A stretch of DNA of 64,000 bases, from positions 1 to 64,000 of the forward strand of contig JBCCQN010000007.1 in NCBI GenBank assembly GCA_039024315.1, in the 5' to 3' direction. Shown piece by piece: positions 46,101 to 54,151 of this stretch (position 1 is the stretch's first letter; each line of letters starts with the position of its first letter). Under the pieces are notes generated by a model, which saw only the letters and a list, made by a program, of their open reading frames with translations, had not been told where the DNA came from and searched no databases. This DNA is from JBCAWW01 sp039024315. GTDB taxonomy: Bacteria; Bacteroidota; Bacteroidia; J057. Both the position numbers and the translations under genes were made by a program.

Positions 46101-46842
46101 AAAACCTCACGAAAGTCCTTATGCTGCATTTGCCAATAATCCGATATGGTTTATTGACCCGAATGGAGCAGATACTTTGGATATTAACAAGAATGACAAA
46201 GGAAAATGGACAATTGCTAATACACAAACAGCAAAAGGAGATGATGTGTTTAGAGTTAAAAATGGAGATGAAACCAAAACATACACTTTCTCAGAGGGAG
46301 AGTATGGCAAAAGGTTTAATGTCTTAAACTTAGAAAATAACGATAAATATACTTTAGGAGTTTATCACGTATCAGGTCAAGACGGTGAAGGAGCTTCAGG
46401 GTTTGCAATTACTCCAGGAGGGACAGCAAGTACAAAAGTAGGTTCAGGAAAACGATTGCCTGATGATACATATACATTATCAGGAACTGGTAACGGCAAA
46501 GACCAATATGCTTACAAATGGGTTCAACCATTATTACATACTGGAGAAAATGGTGGATATGTTGGAGGTAGAGGAGTTAAAATCCACCCTGCTCCCTCAA
46601 AAGCAGTAGAAACGGAAGTAGGACAGTGGACGGCAGCATGTTATGTTGTATGTACAGATTACAAATTATATTCTGGTGAAATTATTAAATATAACTCTAA
46701 GCTAAGTATAAAAACTTCCAAACATATAAATACAATGCTGGGGGGAACTACACATTACAATGCTATTGGGAAAAAGAGCCGTCCGGGTTCTGATTTTAGC
46801 AATGGAATCAAGTTTAAACTTATCCAAAAAACAGGATTTTAA
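40159..46842 (+). CDS. RHS-repeat polymorphic toxin with variable C-terminal tail
   Basis: 2227 residues with a signal peptide (FFLFVCLLSVFRLAGQN). The N-terminal half is beta-rich with cysteine-dense stretches. Classical YD/RHS repeats run from about residue 1270 (YDRAGKLVQTVAPEG, YNSLGQLIW, YDDVGQLRFS, YDPHGNVEWL). The RHS core ends with ILGKRWNTDPVVKPHESPYA and NNPIWFIDPNGAD (~1990), the point after which the toxin tail varies. The last ~215 residues differ in style and carry RLPDDTYTLSGTGN and GVKIHPAPSK, then TAACYVV (His ~2140, Cys ~2159). A His-Cys pair in this setting resembles DUF5675/L,D-transpeptidase-like domains, so a cell-wall-acting tail is possible; this is inference. Confidence 0.85.
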   Translation: MSRSKTQFFLFVCLLSVFRLAGQNNPCMFPDTITIGKSASGPSYIYEDVQTGPVYQNPCLAYLKSKFFVKIDLGENYDFGKNPWQAELELEVRLLSNGSIINTFGPISFQIDQDHPEQLAVFNIPFIQTLARDEIQIESISDNTSPLIDPFLRIQVWFENDYKFVVDNTIVNLQAPTNNLNSTTFDWTPDCNCTPNYEFQLLRLHNTDISATNEITVIAEVDWSRALTIETQNFDPSLTLTLTEGTGYYLWRVRPISNKEPGGIANSLNWGQWSDQAYWDNLANNGDIISLNSPIGLPPQIFFYEQFDVDKNWIYSRSFSEAEPNGKIKIAEGMTYANGLLQVSQNQRHLYSQENIVVQKTLQDYSGRPAMNTLNTPIVGQDHLGYVSNFMVDPSNNSYDPSNFDDNHNYKDPEPVSNGALNDYYSDVNTDPRIPSAEGYPYTRTLYYGDGIGRVKEASGVGKALRLNTDPTEASHTTRFYYSGVSNTELVRVFGDEAPKASNVIKMLTVDPNQTISVSYQDKNGQVLATCLSANDNSAHHDPLPSRDSFTVEDTISGNVPCGDGCLLAGKTVSFATPTSIDLNYTLTPQTVDELCFNTCSTCDYRIQFSIKRLDDPYDPTFPVIFPEELLPPDLCNNFQSFTWSQTYALPPGTFFIERKIYLNNVAPATVVPTTNPFGTTYLSQQISQLTADLQTEVENDPLWTMIETYLINGQTEDLYDELILNHGLSPTVDTFAFTAACCEFVLPIIRCESCPIQQQDFEAYFDGIYPYNSADPSLTPAADNPNSNELEYLPGFQIGELNTMVQNMLNETQYDEEDLCDCWVASVQSWEGLINLGNTSADYEADLLEVFLNCTGRKYNPPSTTPIQHPSTEAYNWTYTIGSSPYCEQAICISSNDAQSPFFGASIDCNAGMIDWSAPYSLNQEQWGAFYNCTQSIGSPLPAQQASSAINQSLLQMETACNDACEDRFSSFIVALEHYYEMELGASVEIDCPNPPSFPIDPGECVPMSSLYCQAAQLVDLCKDNCQSFSPVFDANNSIIGYGTQAEIEAYQQAMYYAFDLVQAAPNGDCPPGYTVSTADSDLPFITGQDFADQAVQYLNTQWTAFVNNSIDGASFNLTAALNNFQAGLGDICSSDSFPPANNDILIPATDSSYFEANNCQLIWHRPGQIKPLIICNNICQGVELQCGIICLKWLIPDQNSLDPFVFTYLSCEEQTADHSLILLSQQLNQCKDQQVENLEQTYLKKCADPDSIKDLFTISYTLAYYHYTLYYYDRAGKLVQTVAPEGVDESSISRQDVPPHDFRTQYRYNSLGQLIWQRSPDGGETHFYYDDVGQLRFSQNAQQALDGTYAYTKYDHLGRIIEVGKAATLIPSLTNANDPIYPANGSERIFTVYTNPYPGPLSQGKAQRYLSNRVSYSYTEEGVSTIYSYDPHGNVEWLIQDIMPELQMNDPSNRQFLIEYEYDLISNQVRRLNFQTGRADQFFTAYRYDEDNRITEVRTSRDGYLWDRDARYIYYDHGPLARMLLGEDEVQGMDYVYTIQGWLKSINSPLLLPATDPGKDGANNSSTAKDAFGSGLNYFAGDFVKGGSFFQDPFFNFGLEADRNLYNGNITMWLSNSAVAGLDPDYKYPGLTGRLFHYDELNRITKSDFRFWQSGTNWQDTDEYDSDYSYDANGNLLELNRNAYELNFGQTKMDELHYVYHTQSTLAGNKPTNQLRRVRDCAHFICGSDYVNDLEKTTRYQYDAIGNLIKEEPTQFGAPDIDVVWNLMGKAKQVVRSDGLELNFRYDAQGNRVLKKVLQTNGDTDYNWYVRDATGNILAIYKLDENINGNWQTVQEEVPIYGSDRLGIHNSQTIAFGYNSQTQDQVYEVSSDLFFTRYLGQKAYELSDHLGNVQLTLSDIKLAVLNGQGPVNFSGDILGAQEYYPFGSLMGGLGVSGYRFGFQNQERVDEIAGAGNHYTAEFWEYSPILGKRWNTDPVVKPHESPYAAFANNPIWFIDPNGADTLDINKNDKGKWTIANTQTAKGDDVFRVKNGDETKTYTFSEGEYGKRFNVLNLENNDKYTLGVYHVSGQDGEGASGFAITPGGTASTKVGSGKRLPDDTYTLSGTGNGKDQYAYKWVQPLLHTGENGGYVGGRGVKIHPAPSKAVETEVGQWTAACYVVCTDYKLYSGEIIKYNSKLSIKTSKHINTMLGGTTHYNAIGKKSRPGSDFSNGIKFKLIQKTGF

Positions 46843-46854
46843 AGTGAGTTTGAT

Positions 46855-46965
46855 ATGAATTTAATAAATCAAATCTTACTTGGATTTTGTTGCTTGTTGG
46901 TTTTTAATTCTTGTGGTAACACTAAAGTAAATAAGAGTTTAAGCAATAGTTCTAACAATGTATAG
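46855..46965 (+). CDS. short lipoprotein, probable truncated immunity gene
   Basis: 36 codons: a signal peptide with lipobox LVFNSCGN (Cys20) and then only 16 residues before the stop. It begins 12 bases after the RHS toxin gene, where an immunity gene is expected, and exported or lipid-anchored immunity would suit a toxin that acts in the periplasm. The body seems to be missing; the next 400 bases hold transposase-like debris, so it may have been cut by an insertion. Confidence 0.5.
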   Translation: MNLINQILLGFCCLLVFNSCGNTKVNKSLSNSSNNV

Positions 46966-47106
46966 TAAACGCGGTCAAGAATTGTGAAAATGGGGGGAAT
47001 ACCGATTTTAGGAGTAAGAAAACCGTTAAATCATGTATTCCTCGGTAATCAGCGAAACTGACTACGAGCAATCAAGATACGAAATAGTGCATGGAAGCTA
47101 TGCTAA

Positions 47107-47325
47107 ATGAGGATGCGGATACATATGATTCATCTCCGCTATGAGGGTTATGGTTCGGGAGATTGTGTCGGTATATTGGATGTTCATCCTAACACGATTA
47201 CCACTTGGACTAAACTGTATATTCAAAGAGGTTTGTATCACCATTCAATAGAAAAGTGGCTGAAATGGCACCAAAATCAAACTATCTTTTTACCTTTTAC
47301 TGTCCTAATGATTGGGTTGGATTAA
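47107..47325 (+). pseudogene. IS630-family transposase remnant (HTH part)
   Basis: 72 codons. The segment HLRYEGYGSGDCVGILDVHPNTITTWTKLYIQRGL matches in layout the N-terminal helix-turn-helix of IS630-type transposases (key parts HLRYEGY and PNTITTWTKLY). No DDE catalytic part follows. The N-terminal lead-in is in another frame (ATG near 47090, reading MEAMLNEDADTY). The stretch 46966-47391 holds nothing else that I can support. Confidence 0.5.
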
Positions 47326-47391
47326 GCACCTGAGAGATCAAGAATAAGTTTAGATACTCTTTCGCTATCTAACTATAAGGAAAAATCAAGA

Positions 47392-48009
47392 ATGACGAAA
47401 CGAATAGATGTTTTTATTTTTTGCATAATTTTTATAGGTATTGGTGCCTTACCTATTTCATGTAGGCCTAATTCAGACTCTTTTAAAAAGTGGTTTTCAA
47501 ATCCCAACAACCAGCAATTGAAATTCGCTCAAGCCTCATTTTTTGATATTGAAGTCCTCAATATTCCGCCTCAATATTTTTTAGATTCTACTCACCAAGA
47601 TAAAAATCAGGTTCCATACCTGAAAAACATATTCTTCCAACTCACCATCTCCCCCCGCTCAGGCCACGCCAAAGGAGACGTCGCCTATAGTGATATAGAC
47701 AACTATGCCGAATACAAAGCCCGCATACAGCAGCTCAACTTTGGTATGGAGCAGTACTTGACCCTCAAAACTGATCAAGGGGCCTATGCCCCAGTACTCT
47801 CGGTAATGGATAATACATATGGCCTAACCGACTATCGCAAATTTCAGCTCATTTTTTCCCCTCCTGATAATTGCGTTGACTTTTATGACTCTAGTCAGTG
47901 GGAGCTCATCTTTAGGGATGAGATATTTGAATCGGGGACACATAGTTTTGTGTTTGAGCGGGAAGATTGGGAGAAGGCTAATCGGATGTTTGATGAAATG
48001 AAACCATAG
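47392..48009 (+). CDS. lipoprotein of unknown function
   Basis: 205 residues. The signal peptide ends in a lipobox (GALPISC, Cys24). The mature part has LTISPRSGHAKGDVAYSDIDNY and LNFGMEQYLTLKTDQGAYAPVL, which look like a small beta domain. It follows the transposase remnant and is convergent with the conflict operon (60 bases to its end). An old immunity or RHS-accessory role is possible from position, but nothing in the sequence shows it. Confidence 0.6.
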   Translation: MTKRIDVFIFCIIFIGIGALPISCRPNSDSFKKWFSNPNNQQLKFAQASFFDIEVLNIPPQYFLDSTHQDKNQVPYLKNIFFQLTISPRSGHAKGDVAYSDIDNYAEYKARIQQLNFGMEQYLTLKTDQGAYAPVLSVMDNTYGLTDYRKFQLIFSPPDNCVDFYDSSQWELIFRDEIFESGTHSFVFEREDWEKANRMFDEMKP

Positions 48010-48069
48010 ATTATAGCTTTTCAAGCTTGCAGATTGTTCCTTTGTAAAGCCGCCACTAGACATTAGAAT

Positions 48070-51000
48070 CTATCTATACCAAGGCTTTTCTAAATCCCTA
48101 GTTAATACCTGGGCTTTTTCTCTGAATAGAAATCCGTTATGTTCAGGGAACCTTTCTAATTTTTCAAGTGCTTCTACTTTTCCCTTTAATGCCAAAGTGA
48201 TAAGCGCATCATGCCATCTGTATAAATCTCTCAAATCATCATTTACTGCAATAGTAGAATCTACAACATAAGGCAAGATGGTATTTAACGTTTGCTTAGC
48301 CACATCAATATCTTTGTTCAACAATTGAGCATTTAACAAGTAAGTAGCCTCTAATAATGCCTTATTATTGGGAATCGAATCAACCGAGAATGAATAGGAT
48401 AGTGCCTGCGTATAGTCTTTAGCTTTATAGTGTTTTATAAAATCTGGGAATGGGTCAAAGTGTTCTTGATAATTTTCGATTACACTTTCTGACACTGGAA
48501 TAGGAGACGCATGTCGTGTTAATGTATTCAAGGCAGTCGAATTCGAATACCTAACTGCAAAAAAACTAATAATTGCGAAGCAGCTTACGACTAAGATGGA
48601 AGCCTTCAACTGAAAATTGTCCTCAATTCGTTTTAGCTGTGCCTTCCAAAAGAAGTTCCTTCTAAATTTTTCACTAAGATATGGGTCTAGCATATCATTA
48701 AGCCATAAATATCGAAGTTTTCGTTGAAATAACTCATCTTCAGGTTTTAAGAGTGCTTTTTGAACAGTGGTCTGCAATGTTTTTTCTTTACTAGCAAAAG
48801 CATTTTCATCAAGATGAATATCTGCGAGAAGATCAAGGATAGTGGATCTTGCCAAAGTCTCTAATTCTGGATCTAGATTTTCTAGAGCATCATAGCGAAT
48901 ATTATCCGGAAAAAATCCCTGCTCTATCCATGGTATTCTGGCAATCTTTAGTAAGTTATTAAATGTTACAAGCTGACTTTTCGAAGCACTTAATCCAAAA
49001 TTCCCATACTGTATAAAGTTTTCCTTATGCCGCTCTTCGGCATTATCCATTTGTAAGCCTATGGAAAGCAAAATTTCCCAGCGAGGCTCAGGATATGCCA
49101 TAGAGGCCGATAGCCAATCATATAGATTCGGACCCAAGTATTGCAATACGTCCCCACTTTTTTCAAAATCAAATGAATCAAATCTACTGACAGAGCCAGA
49201 ATGATTCTGTTCAAAAAATTGTTGGGAAGATTCTAGATTAGTCATCTGCAGCTGGCTAGAAATGTCAGCTGGCAAAAGTTTAAAATATTTTTTAAGACAA
49301 TCTTCTCTTAGCCCCCAGTCTGAAAAAGGAACAGGAGTTAGTAAGGTAATTTCATCCCACGCTTCAAATATTTCTTTTATTCTCGGGTTTATTTCTTTCG
49401 TAAATGGATCAAGAAAAAAGGTTCCTTTTGAGAATATCATCAGTTTCGCATGCAAATACGATTGAGTGATTTTCTTGAATTCTATTCCATCCGAGAAGTA
49501 TTCATTATAACATCTATTGGGATAATTTCTGAAAGTATACTTAACGAGAGGGACATCCTCTTTCTCAAGATACTGCACCAATTCACTAAATACTGCGGTT
49601 TGAATATCATATTGGCTGCTTTCATCGATTAAAAACACATATTCAACTTGTTTTGTATTGCTCGTGTAAACCAGTTTAGGCAAACCTCCTGTTTGGATTG
49701 TTTGTTGAATAGTTTTGGGGAGATTTAGTTTCTTGCTTGCAAGGTGAGTCCTGTACTTTAATCTTTGTGCAAGCTCTGATAATTTACTTTCATTCCCCGA
49801 TAAGCCAGTATGTCTCTGAAATGGCAAAGAGTATGGGCCATTTTTGCCTGAATTGAATTCTAATTTGAAGGTGAAATTCAGAAACTGATTTTTGAGGAAA
49901 TTGATACCTCCTTCAGCCAAAAGGATGGTAAAAAATGCAATTAAGAAGATTCTCAGTTTAACCTGATTTTGCTGTTTTGTTATATACTTAGTCCCCAAAC
50001 TCACAAAATCAGAAATATTGAAATTTTTAGCTGGGATAAAGAATAAGACTTCTCCCTCTTCAGAATAGATTGGTGTTCGAGTTCCTGACAATTCGTAACT
50101 GTATTCTACTGGATATAAACCTGCTTGCCTGAATTTCTTTTCTGGGAATAAATTGTCTGCAGACGATCCGTCTCCAAAGTCCCAATTTACCTTGAAATCA
50201 TTAGGCGTAAATCCTTCTTGCAGGGGATATCTCAATCTTGGGGTAAATACAATATAGTTGTTCGTATCAACTGCATTGAAACCGGATATATAAGTATAAT
50301 TTGGATGAATATTCCTTTGGAATCTTTGATACGTTAGTTTGTCTCGTCTCACAGTTAGTCGAGGTTCGGGTAATCTAATAGGCTTCGGTCTTACATCTGG
50401 CCTAAATGGCAACTCCATTACATCTCCATCATGGACTCTCGGTGAATGGGGCCCTCTTGGGTGATCTTTCCGATATCGCTTAGAATCATTATTTTGATTA
50501 ACTAAGGGCCATACAAAGGCAAACCCAAGTGTTAGAAATATGAACAAGTAAATTACTGGTCTAATTTTTTTCCATGTCTTATTATTTGATTTTAAAATAT
50601 TTCTTTGTCTTTCTTCATGGTTTCTTACCTTTTTCCTTATAGGGTTCTCTGGGGCCTGTTCCTCGCTTGTAGAACGCTTAAATATATATTTCCTTATTAG
50701 CCTCCTAATAGGAAAAAAAAGCCAATAGAAGAACTTTCTTGTTTGTATAAAAAATAAAATCAGATGTTCTTTGAGAGTAAAGGCAGGAAGTTCCGTTTCA
50801 CCTAATAACTCTAGCGTCTCTGCTTCATCTTCAAATGAGAATTTGCGATAAACTTCTTGAAAGATACTCTTAAATAGTATCTGTTCCTCTCTACTACGGA
50901 CAATTGCAGGAGTAATCAATTGTCTAAGCCCATCAACTTCATTCTTTAGAAGAAGATCTCGGGCATAATCTCTGACAATCTTTTGAATAAATATATGAGT

Positions 51001-51090
51001 GGCTGGATCAATTTTTCTGACCAGGTTTTCCCACTTCGCCAATACAAGACCTAAAGGAAATTCAAAGGTATGATTCCTTTGATCATTCAT
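48070..51090 (-). CDS. large membrane protein with PKD and degenerate vWA-like domains
   Basis: 1006 residues. A helical cytoplasmic N-terminus (~1-175) is followed by membrane helix 1 (PVIYLFIFLTLGFAFVWPLV, ~178-197). An external PKD domain with NWDFGDGSSADN (~305-316) comes next, then helix 2 (LRIFLIAFFTILLAEGGI). After that is a domain beginning VEYVFLIDESSQYDIQTAVF that looks like a vWA fold with a weakened MIDAS (D-x-S-S). A third helix (ASILVVSCFAIISFFAVRY) and a C-terminal TPR-like part end it. It is the third gene of a MoxR/CHAT operon, with its start overlapping the MoxR gene by 8 bases. It would be the vWA and membrane component of that system. The domain labels are by eye. Confidence 0.65.
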   Translation of the reverse strand: MNDQRNHTFEFPLGLVLAKWENLVRKIDPATHIFIQKIVRDYARDLLLKNEVDGLRQLITPAIVRSREEQILFKSIFQEVYRKFSFEDEAETLELLGETELPAFTLKEHLILFFIQTRKFFYWLFFPIRRLIRKYIFKRSTSEEQAPENPIRKKVRNHEERQRNILKSNNKTWKKIRPVIYLFIFLTLGFAFVWPLVNQNNDSKRYRKDHPRGPHSPRVHDGDVMELPFRPDVRPKPIRLPEPRLTVRRDKLTYQRFQRNIHPNYTYISGFNAVDTNNYIVFTPRLRYPLQEGFTPNDFKVNWDFGDGSSADNLFPEKKFRQAGLYPVEYSYELSGTRTPIYSEEGEVLFFIPAKNFNISDFVSLGTKYITKQQNQVKLRIFLIAFFTILLAEGGINFLKNQFLNFTFKLEFNSGKNGPYSLPFQRHTGLSGNESKLSELAQRLKYRTHLASKKLNLPKTIQQTIQTGGLPKLVYTSNTKQVEYVFLIDESSQYDIQTAVFSELVQYLEKEDVPLVKYTFRNYPNRCYNEYFSDGIEFKKITQSYLHAKLMIFSKGTFFLDPFTKEINPRIKEIFEAWDEITLLTPVPFSDWGLREDCLKKYFKLLPADISSQLQMTNLESSQQFFEQNHSGSVSRFDSFDFEKSGDVLQYLGPNLYDWLSASMAYPEPRWEILLSIGLQMDNAEERHKENFIQYGNFGLSASKSQLVTFNNLLKIARIPWIEQGFFPDNIRYDALENLDPELETLARSTILDLLADIHLDENAFASKEKTLQTTVQKALLKPEDELFQRKLRYLWLNDMLDPYLSEKFRRNFFWKAQLKRIEDNFQLKASILVVSCFAIISFFAVRYSNSTALNTLTRHASPIPVSESVIENYQEHFDPFPDFIKHYKAKDYTQALSYSFSVDSIPNNKALLEATYLLNAQLLNKDIDVAKQTLNTILPYVVDSTIAVNDDLRDLYRWHDALITLALKGKVEALEKLERFPEHNGFLFREKAQVLTRDLEKPWYR

Positions 51091-52069
51091 ATTTTGACAA
51101 AAATTTCCTTTTAATAAGCTCCATATCTTCTCGACTTTTTACTATCGCTGAATAACTAATCTCCAGTAGTTGTTTCTCCCTATCTGATAGTAAATCAAAA
51201 TCTAGATCTACATTTTTGTTCAGAAAGGAGGATAACTCCAATATTTTTATCCAAGTAACTAATTCTGCTGTGGCAGGTTTTTTTTGCTGAACTGCTTTTC
51301 TTATTTCCAAAAAGTGCTTGATTAGTATTTTCAACTTGTGTGGAGATAATACGCCCATCTTAAGTTTCATGATTTCTAGCAGTTCCTTAGGTCCGGGGAA
51401 ATTTATATTATAGAAAATACACCTACGCAAAAAGGGATCCGGTAGATTCTTTTCCGAGTTACTTGTCATAATTACGAGAACCTTCCCTTTTACATGTTTC
51501 TTTATTCTAAAGTTGTCTGCCTCCTTAATGAAGAACTCATTTTTATCAATTTCATTCAGAATATCGTTGGGGAAATCTCTTGGGGCTTTATCAATTTCAT
51601 CTATTAATACTACAGAATTCGTATGCTCAGTAGGCTTAAACAATTCTTGGTAGTTTGCATATCCATTATTAGTCAGGGCAATTGCTTTTCCTAAAGCTTG
51701 GAGACTAATAAATTGAAATTTCGGTTTTTCCGAATCTCCACTTTGTCTTTGAATATTGGCTTGTTGAAAATGAGCTAACGCATCATAGTGGTAAAACAGT
51801 TCTTGAGCTGTAGAAGTGGTCTTTGTAAAAAAGACCAATGGTTTTGGCAAAAAGGTCTTATCCATTTGATTTAACTCATAGGCGATTTTATGAGCAAGTT
51901 GGGTTTTGCCGGTACCAGGCTCACCTGTTATCAATAAGGGCTTACCACTCGCAATTGCAATATTCACCGCTCCAATTAAATCTTCGTTAAGCAAATAACT
52001 TTGAGGAGCGTCATCTTCCTGAATACCAGAAAGCGTTAAATTCGAGTTGATTGTACTTAATAAATCCAT
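51083..52069 (-). CDS. MoxR-family AAA+ ATPase
   Basis: 328 residues. Walker A is GEPGTGKT (49-56) and Walker B is VVLIDEIDKAPRDFPND. Sensor 1 is VIMTSNSEKNLPDPF, and FLRRCIFYNINFP supplies the arginine finger. This is the MoxR form that works with vWA proteins as a chaperone-like switch. It lies 15 bases after the CHAT gene and overlaps the membrane-protein gene by 8 bases, so the three act together. In the described ternary conflict systems the MoxR ATPase licenses or remodels the effector in response to a trigger. Confidence 0.92.
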   Translation of the reverse strand: MDLLSTINSNLTLSGIQEDDAPQSYLLNEDLIGAVNIAIASGKPLLITGEPGTGKTQLAHKIAYELNQMDKTFLPKPLVFFTKTTSTAQELFYHYDALAHFQQANIQRQSGDSEKPKFQFISLQALGKAIALTNNGYANYQELFKPTEHTNSVVLIDEIDKAPRDFPNDILNEIDKNEFFIKEADNFRIKKHVKGKVLVIMTSNSEKNLPDPFLRRCIFYNINFPGPKELLEIMKLKMGVLSPHKLKILIKHFLEIRKAVQQKKPATAELVTWIKILELSSFLNKNVDLDFDLLSDREKQLLEISYSAIVKSREDMELIKRKFLSKYE

Positions 52070-52084
52070 ATTCAGGCGTTTACC

Positions 52085-53614
52085 TTAAGCAGTGAATATC
52101 TTTTTACCTTTAAGATTATATGTTTCAATAATAGAAGCTAGAACTTCCTCAACTTCTTCCATATCAAAGCTGTTGGCTTTGACATCGAAATATTGTTGTA
52201 AGAGCAAATCTTTCTGTTTTTGCTTTTGGGCAATTTCTGTTTCCTCAAACCAAATTTTCAGATCCCTCGTTTTTATTGGTTTCAGTTCTGGTAACATCTC
52301 GCATCCAGATACTTTTTGCATAGACTTTTTGACTTTTGCTGTCAGTGAACCTAAAAAGGGCTTATTGATCCAAGTACACTTTTCTTCATAAAGGACTTGC
52401 AGAAACAAATAAATATTGGGAGCATTTGGTGGCAGGTTTTGATGTACAAAAAAATTATCAAACAACCACTTCATTAAAGAAGGAAAGAATTTACGCCATC
52501 TTGAGGAATGGAAACGAAACTTAATGATTACTTCCTTTTTTTCTTGACGGATTAGCCCCTCAATGAGGGTTTGAATATTTAAATCTTTATGAGACAAAGA
52601 ATCTGTTGGTATTCTGAATTCTCGAAAAATTTTGTCAAGAACCGATGTCTTGTATTCTTCTAGCTTATATTTAGGCTCAAGAATGATAGATATGGTATCG
52701 AAATCTTGAGGAGGCTTTTGTCCGATTAATTTGAGTAATCTAAATCGTTCTACTAAGCCTTCATGAGACTGACGAGACTCCCCATGGATCAAGACGAATT
52801 TGAATTTTGAATCTTTATTCTGAAATAAAAATCGTCCAAATTTTGCATCCTGCTCCGTTCTATCGCAAGTATATTGTTTAGTTAGACATATTTGATTCTC
52901 TTTCGATCCTAGGGTTTCTACTGGAAGTTTCCATTTTAAAATCTCTTCCTTATGATCACTGTGTATATACAGACGGTAAGGAAGAATCTCTTTCAATTGA
53001 TCTTCTTTGAAATAAAGGGATCTATATTCGCAGATTCCGCCATTTTCTACTGTATAAGAAAATTTTGACGTAATAAAATCTAGAGCTGCTTGATAGGCAT
53101 ATTGAACATTCTTTCCATTGAACAGATGATGGTAGAATCTCATTGAAAATAACGCAGCCATTCCATCATTAATTTTCGTATTAGTGGCAATGACCGCTTT
53201 AACCCCTGCATCCAAGAGTATTTTTGCCTGCTTATAGGTTGCGCAACCATTCAAAAATACAAACTTCAGCTGCGTTTGCTTTCCTAAAAGAGGAGCTATA
53301 CCCGAAATATCAATCCTCTCACTTTTCCCTCGGACAATTTGGTCAGATAATGCCAGGAATTGTTGATTTGCATGTCCCCCATAGTGAAATAAGAGGAGAT
53401 CTTTCTCTTCTATCCAGCTTTCTAAGCTATCCAGTAAATCATTTAATCGAGTTTGATCATACCGAACTACATCACAGATGTTACGGGAATCCAACAGATT
53501 GAATTTCTTGTAAATAAAGTCAGACTCGTCTTGTAGACTATTTAAATAATTCTTTGGGATATCATGCGGATTCGCAAAAGAAAGAAATACAAACGGTTCC
53601 TTTGAACTTTCCAA
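52085..53614 (-). CDS. CHAT-domain caspase-like protease with iSTAND-like module
   Basis: 509 residues. The N-terminal CHAT domain has both catalytic boxes, LLFHYGGHA with His81 and FVFLNGCAT with Cys124, so it should be an active cysteine protease. After ~200 comes a module with CDRTEQDAKFGRFLF and KFKFVLIHGESRQSHEGLVERF that looks like the inactive STAND (iSTAND) domain of NTP-dependent conflict systems, where it serves as a sensing or docking part. It is the first gene of the operon and the likely killing effector. Confidence 0.85.
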   Translation of the reverse strand: MESSKEPFVFLSFANPHDIPKNYLNSLQDESDFIYKKFNLLDSRNICDVVRYDQTRLNDLLDSLESWIEEKDLLLFHYGGHANQQFLALSDQIVRGKSERIDISGIAPLLGKQTQLKFVFLNGCATYKQAKILLDAGVKAVIATNTKINDGMAALFSMRFYHHLFNGKNVQYAYQAALDFITSKFSYTVENGGICEYRSLYFKEDQLKEILPYRLYIHSDHKEEILKWKLPVETLGSKENQICLTKQYTCDRTEQDAKFGRFLFQNKDSKFKFVLIHGESRQSHEGLVERFRLLKLIGQKPPQDFDTISIILEPKYKLEEYKTSVLDKIFREFRIPTDSLSHKDLNIQTLIEGLIRQEKKEVIIKFRFHSSRWRKFFPSLMKWLFDNFFVHQNLPPNAPNIYLFLQVLYEEKCTWINKPFLGSLTAKVKKSMQKVSGCEMLPELKPIKTRDLKIWFEETEIAQKQKQKDLLLQQYFDVKANSFDMEEVEEVLASIIETYNLKGKKIFTA

Positions 53615-54151
53615 ATTTCAGCTTTTATAAACTTTAAATCAAAATGCTGAAAAAATGTCAAAATATCAAAATTTGAACAGGCCAGTAATTTTCATTTGTC
53701 TGATCCATATCCACAATCTAAGCTAATGACTCATTTCTTAAGTGATAGAGCTCATGTCTATCCCCCTTAACTCGTCCACCTTGTTTAGCCAAGCTGAACC
53801 ACCAAAATAGTTGATATTCTATAATAAGACTGAGTCCGATGAGTTTGTGAGACTTATAGTATCAGTTGCGTTTCTTAAGTCAGTCAAATGACTGCCTTTG
53901 CTTTGCTCGTCCTAACCACCGCCATTGTATACCTATCATTCCGAACTCTTCCAACTTGAGAGTTTTGGGTTCGAGTTTCTGTCCCCATACACTGTCCTCC
54001 TCTAAACCTCTACGACTAAAAGAAATTAGGATTATACGGGATCTTGAGATTCCGCAAAAATAAATATTCTATATCTCACTTTGTTTATACGAGATGACTG
54101 ACTGCTTGAACTTTAACCACCTCGAATTCGAGGTAAATAATCCCTACTCCC
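53615..54151. other. 537-bp gene-free junction between conflict operon and backbone
   Basis: AT-rich promoter-like sequence lies next to 53614, then a mixed region with short broken frames (for example VWGQKLEPKTLKLEEF on the minus strand near 53990) and a 12-bp palindrome CTCGAATTCGAG at 54121-54132. I see no intact gene or RNA here. The base composition changes across it, and the hairpin-repeat-bearing backbone resumes at about 55 kb. Confidence 0.5.

Noticed and set aside
53866..54063. Possible tRNA or small gene (a GGTTCGAGT stretch near 53970)
   Set aside because: The T-arm stem does not pair and no acceptor or anticodon arm could be drawn; the frames are short and unlike any family.
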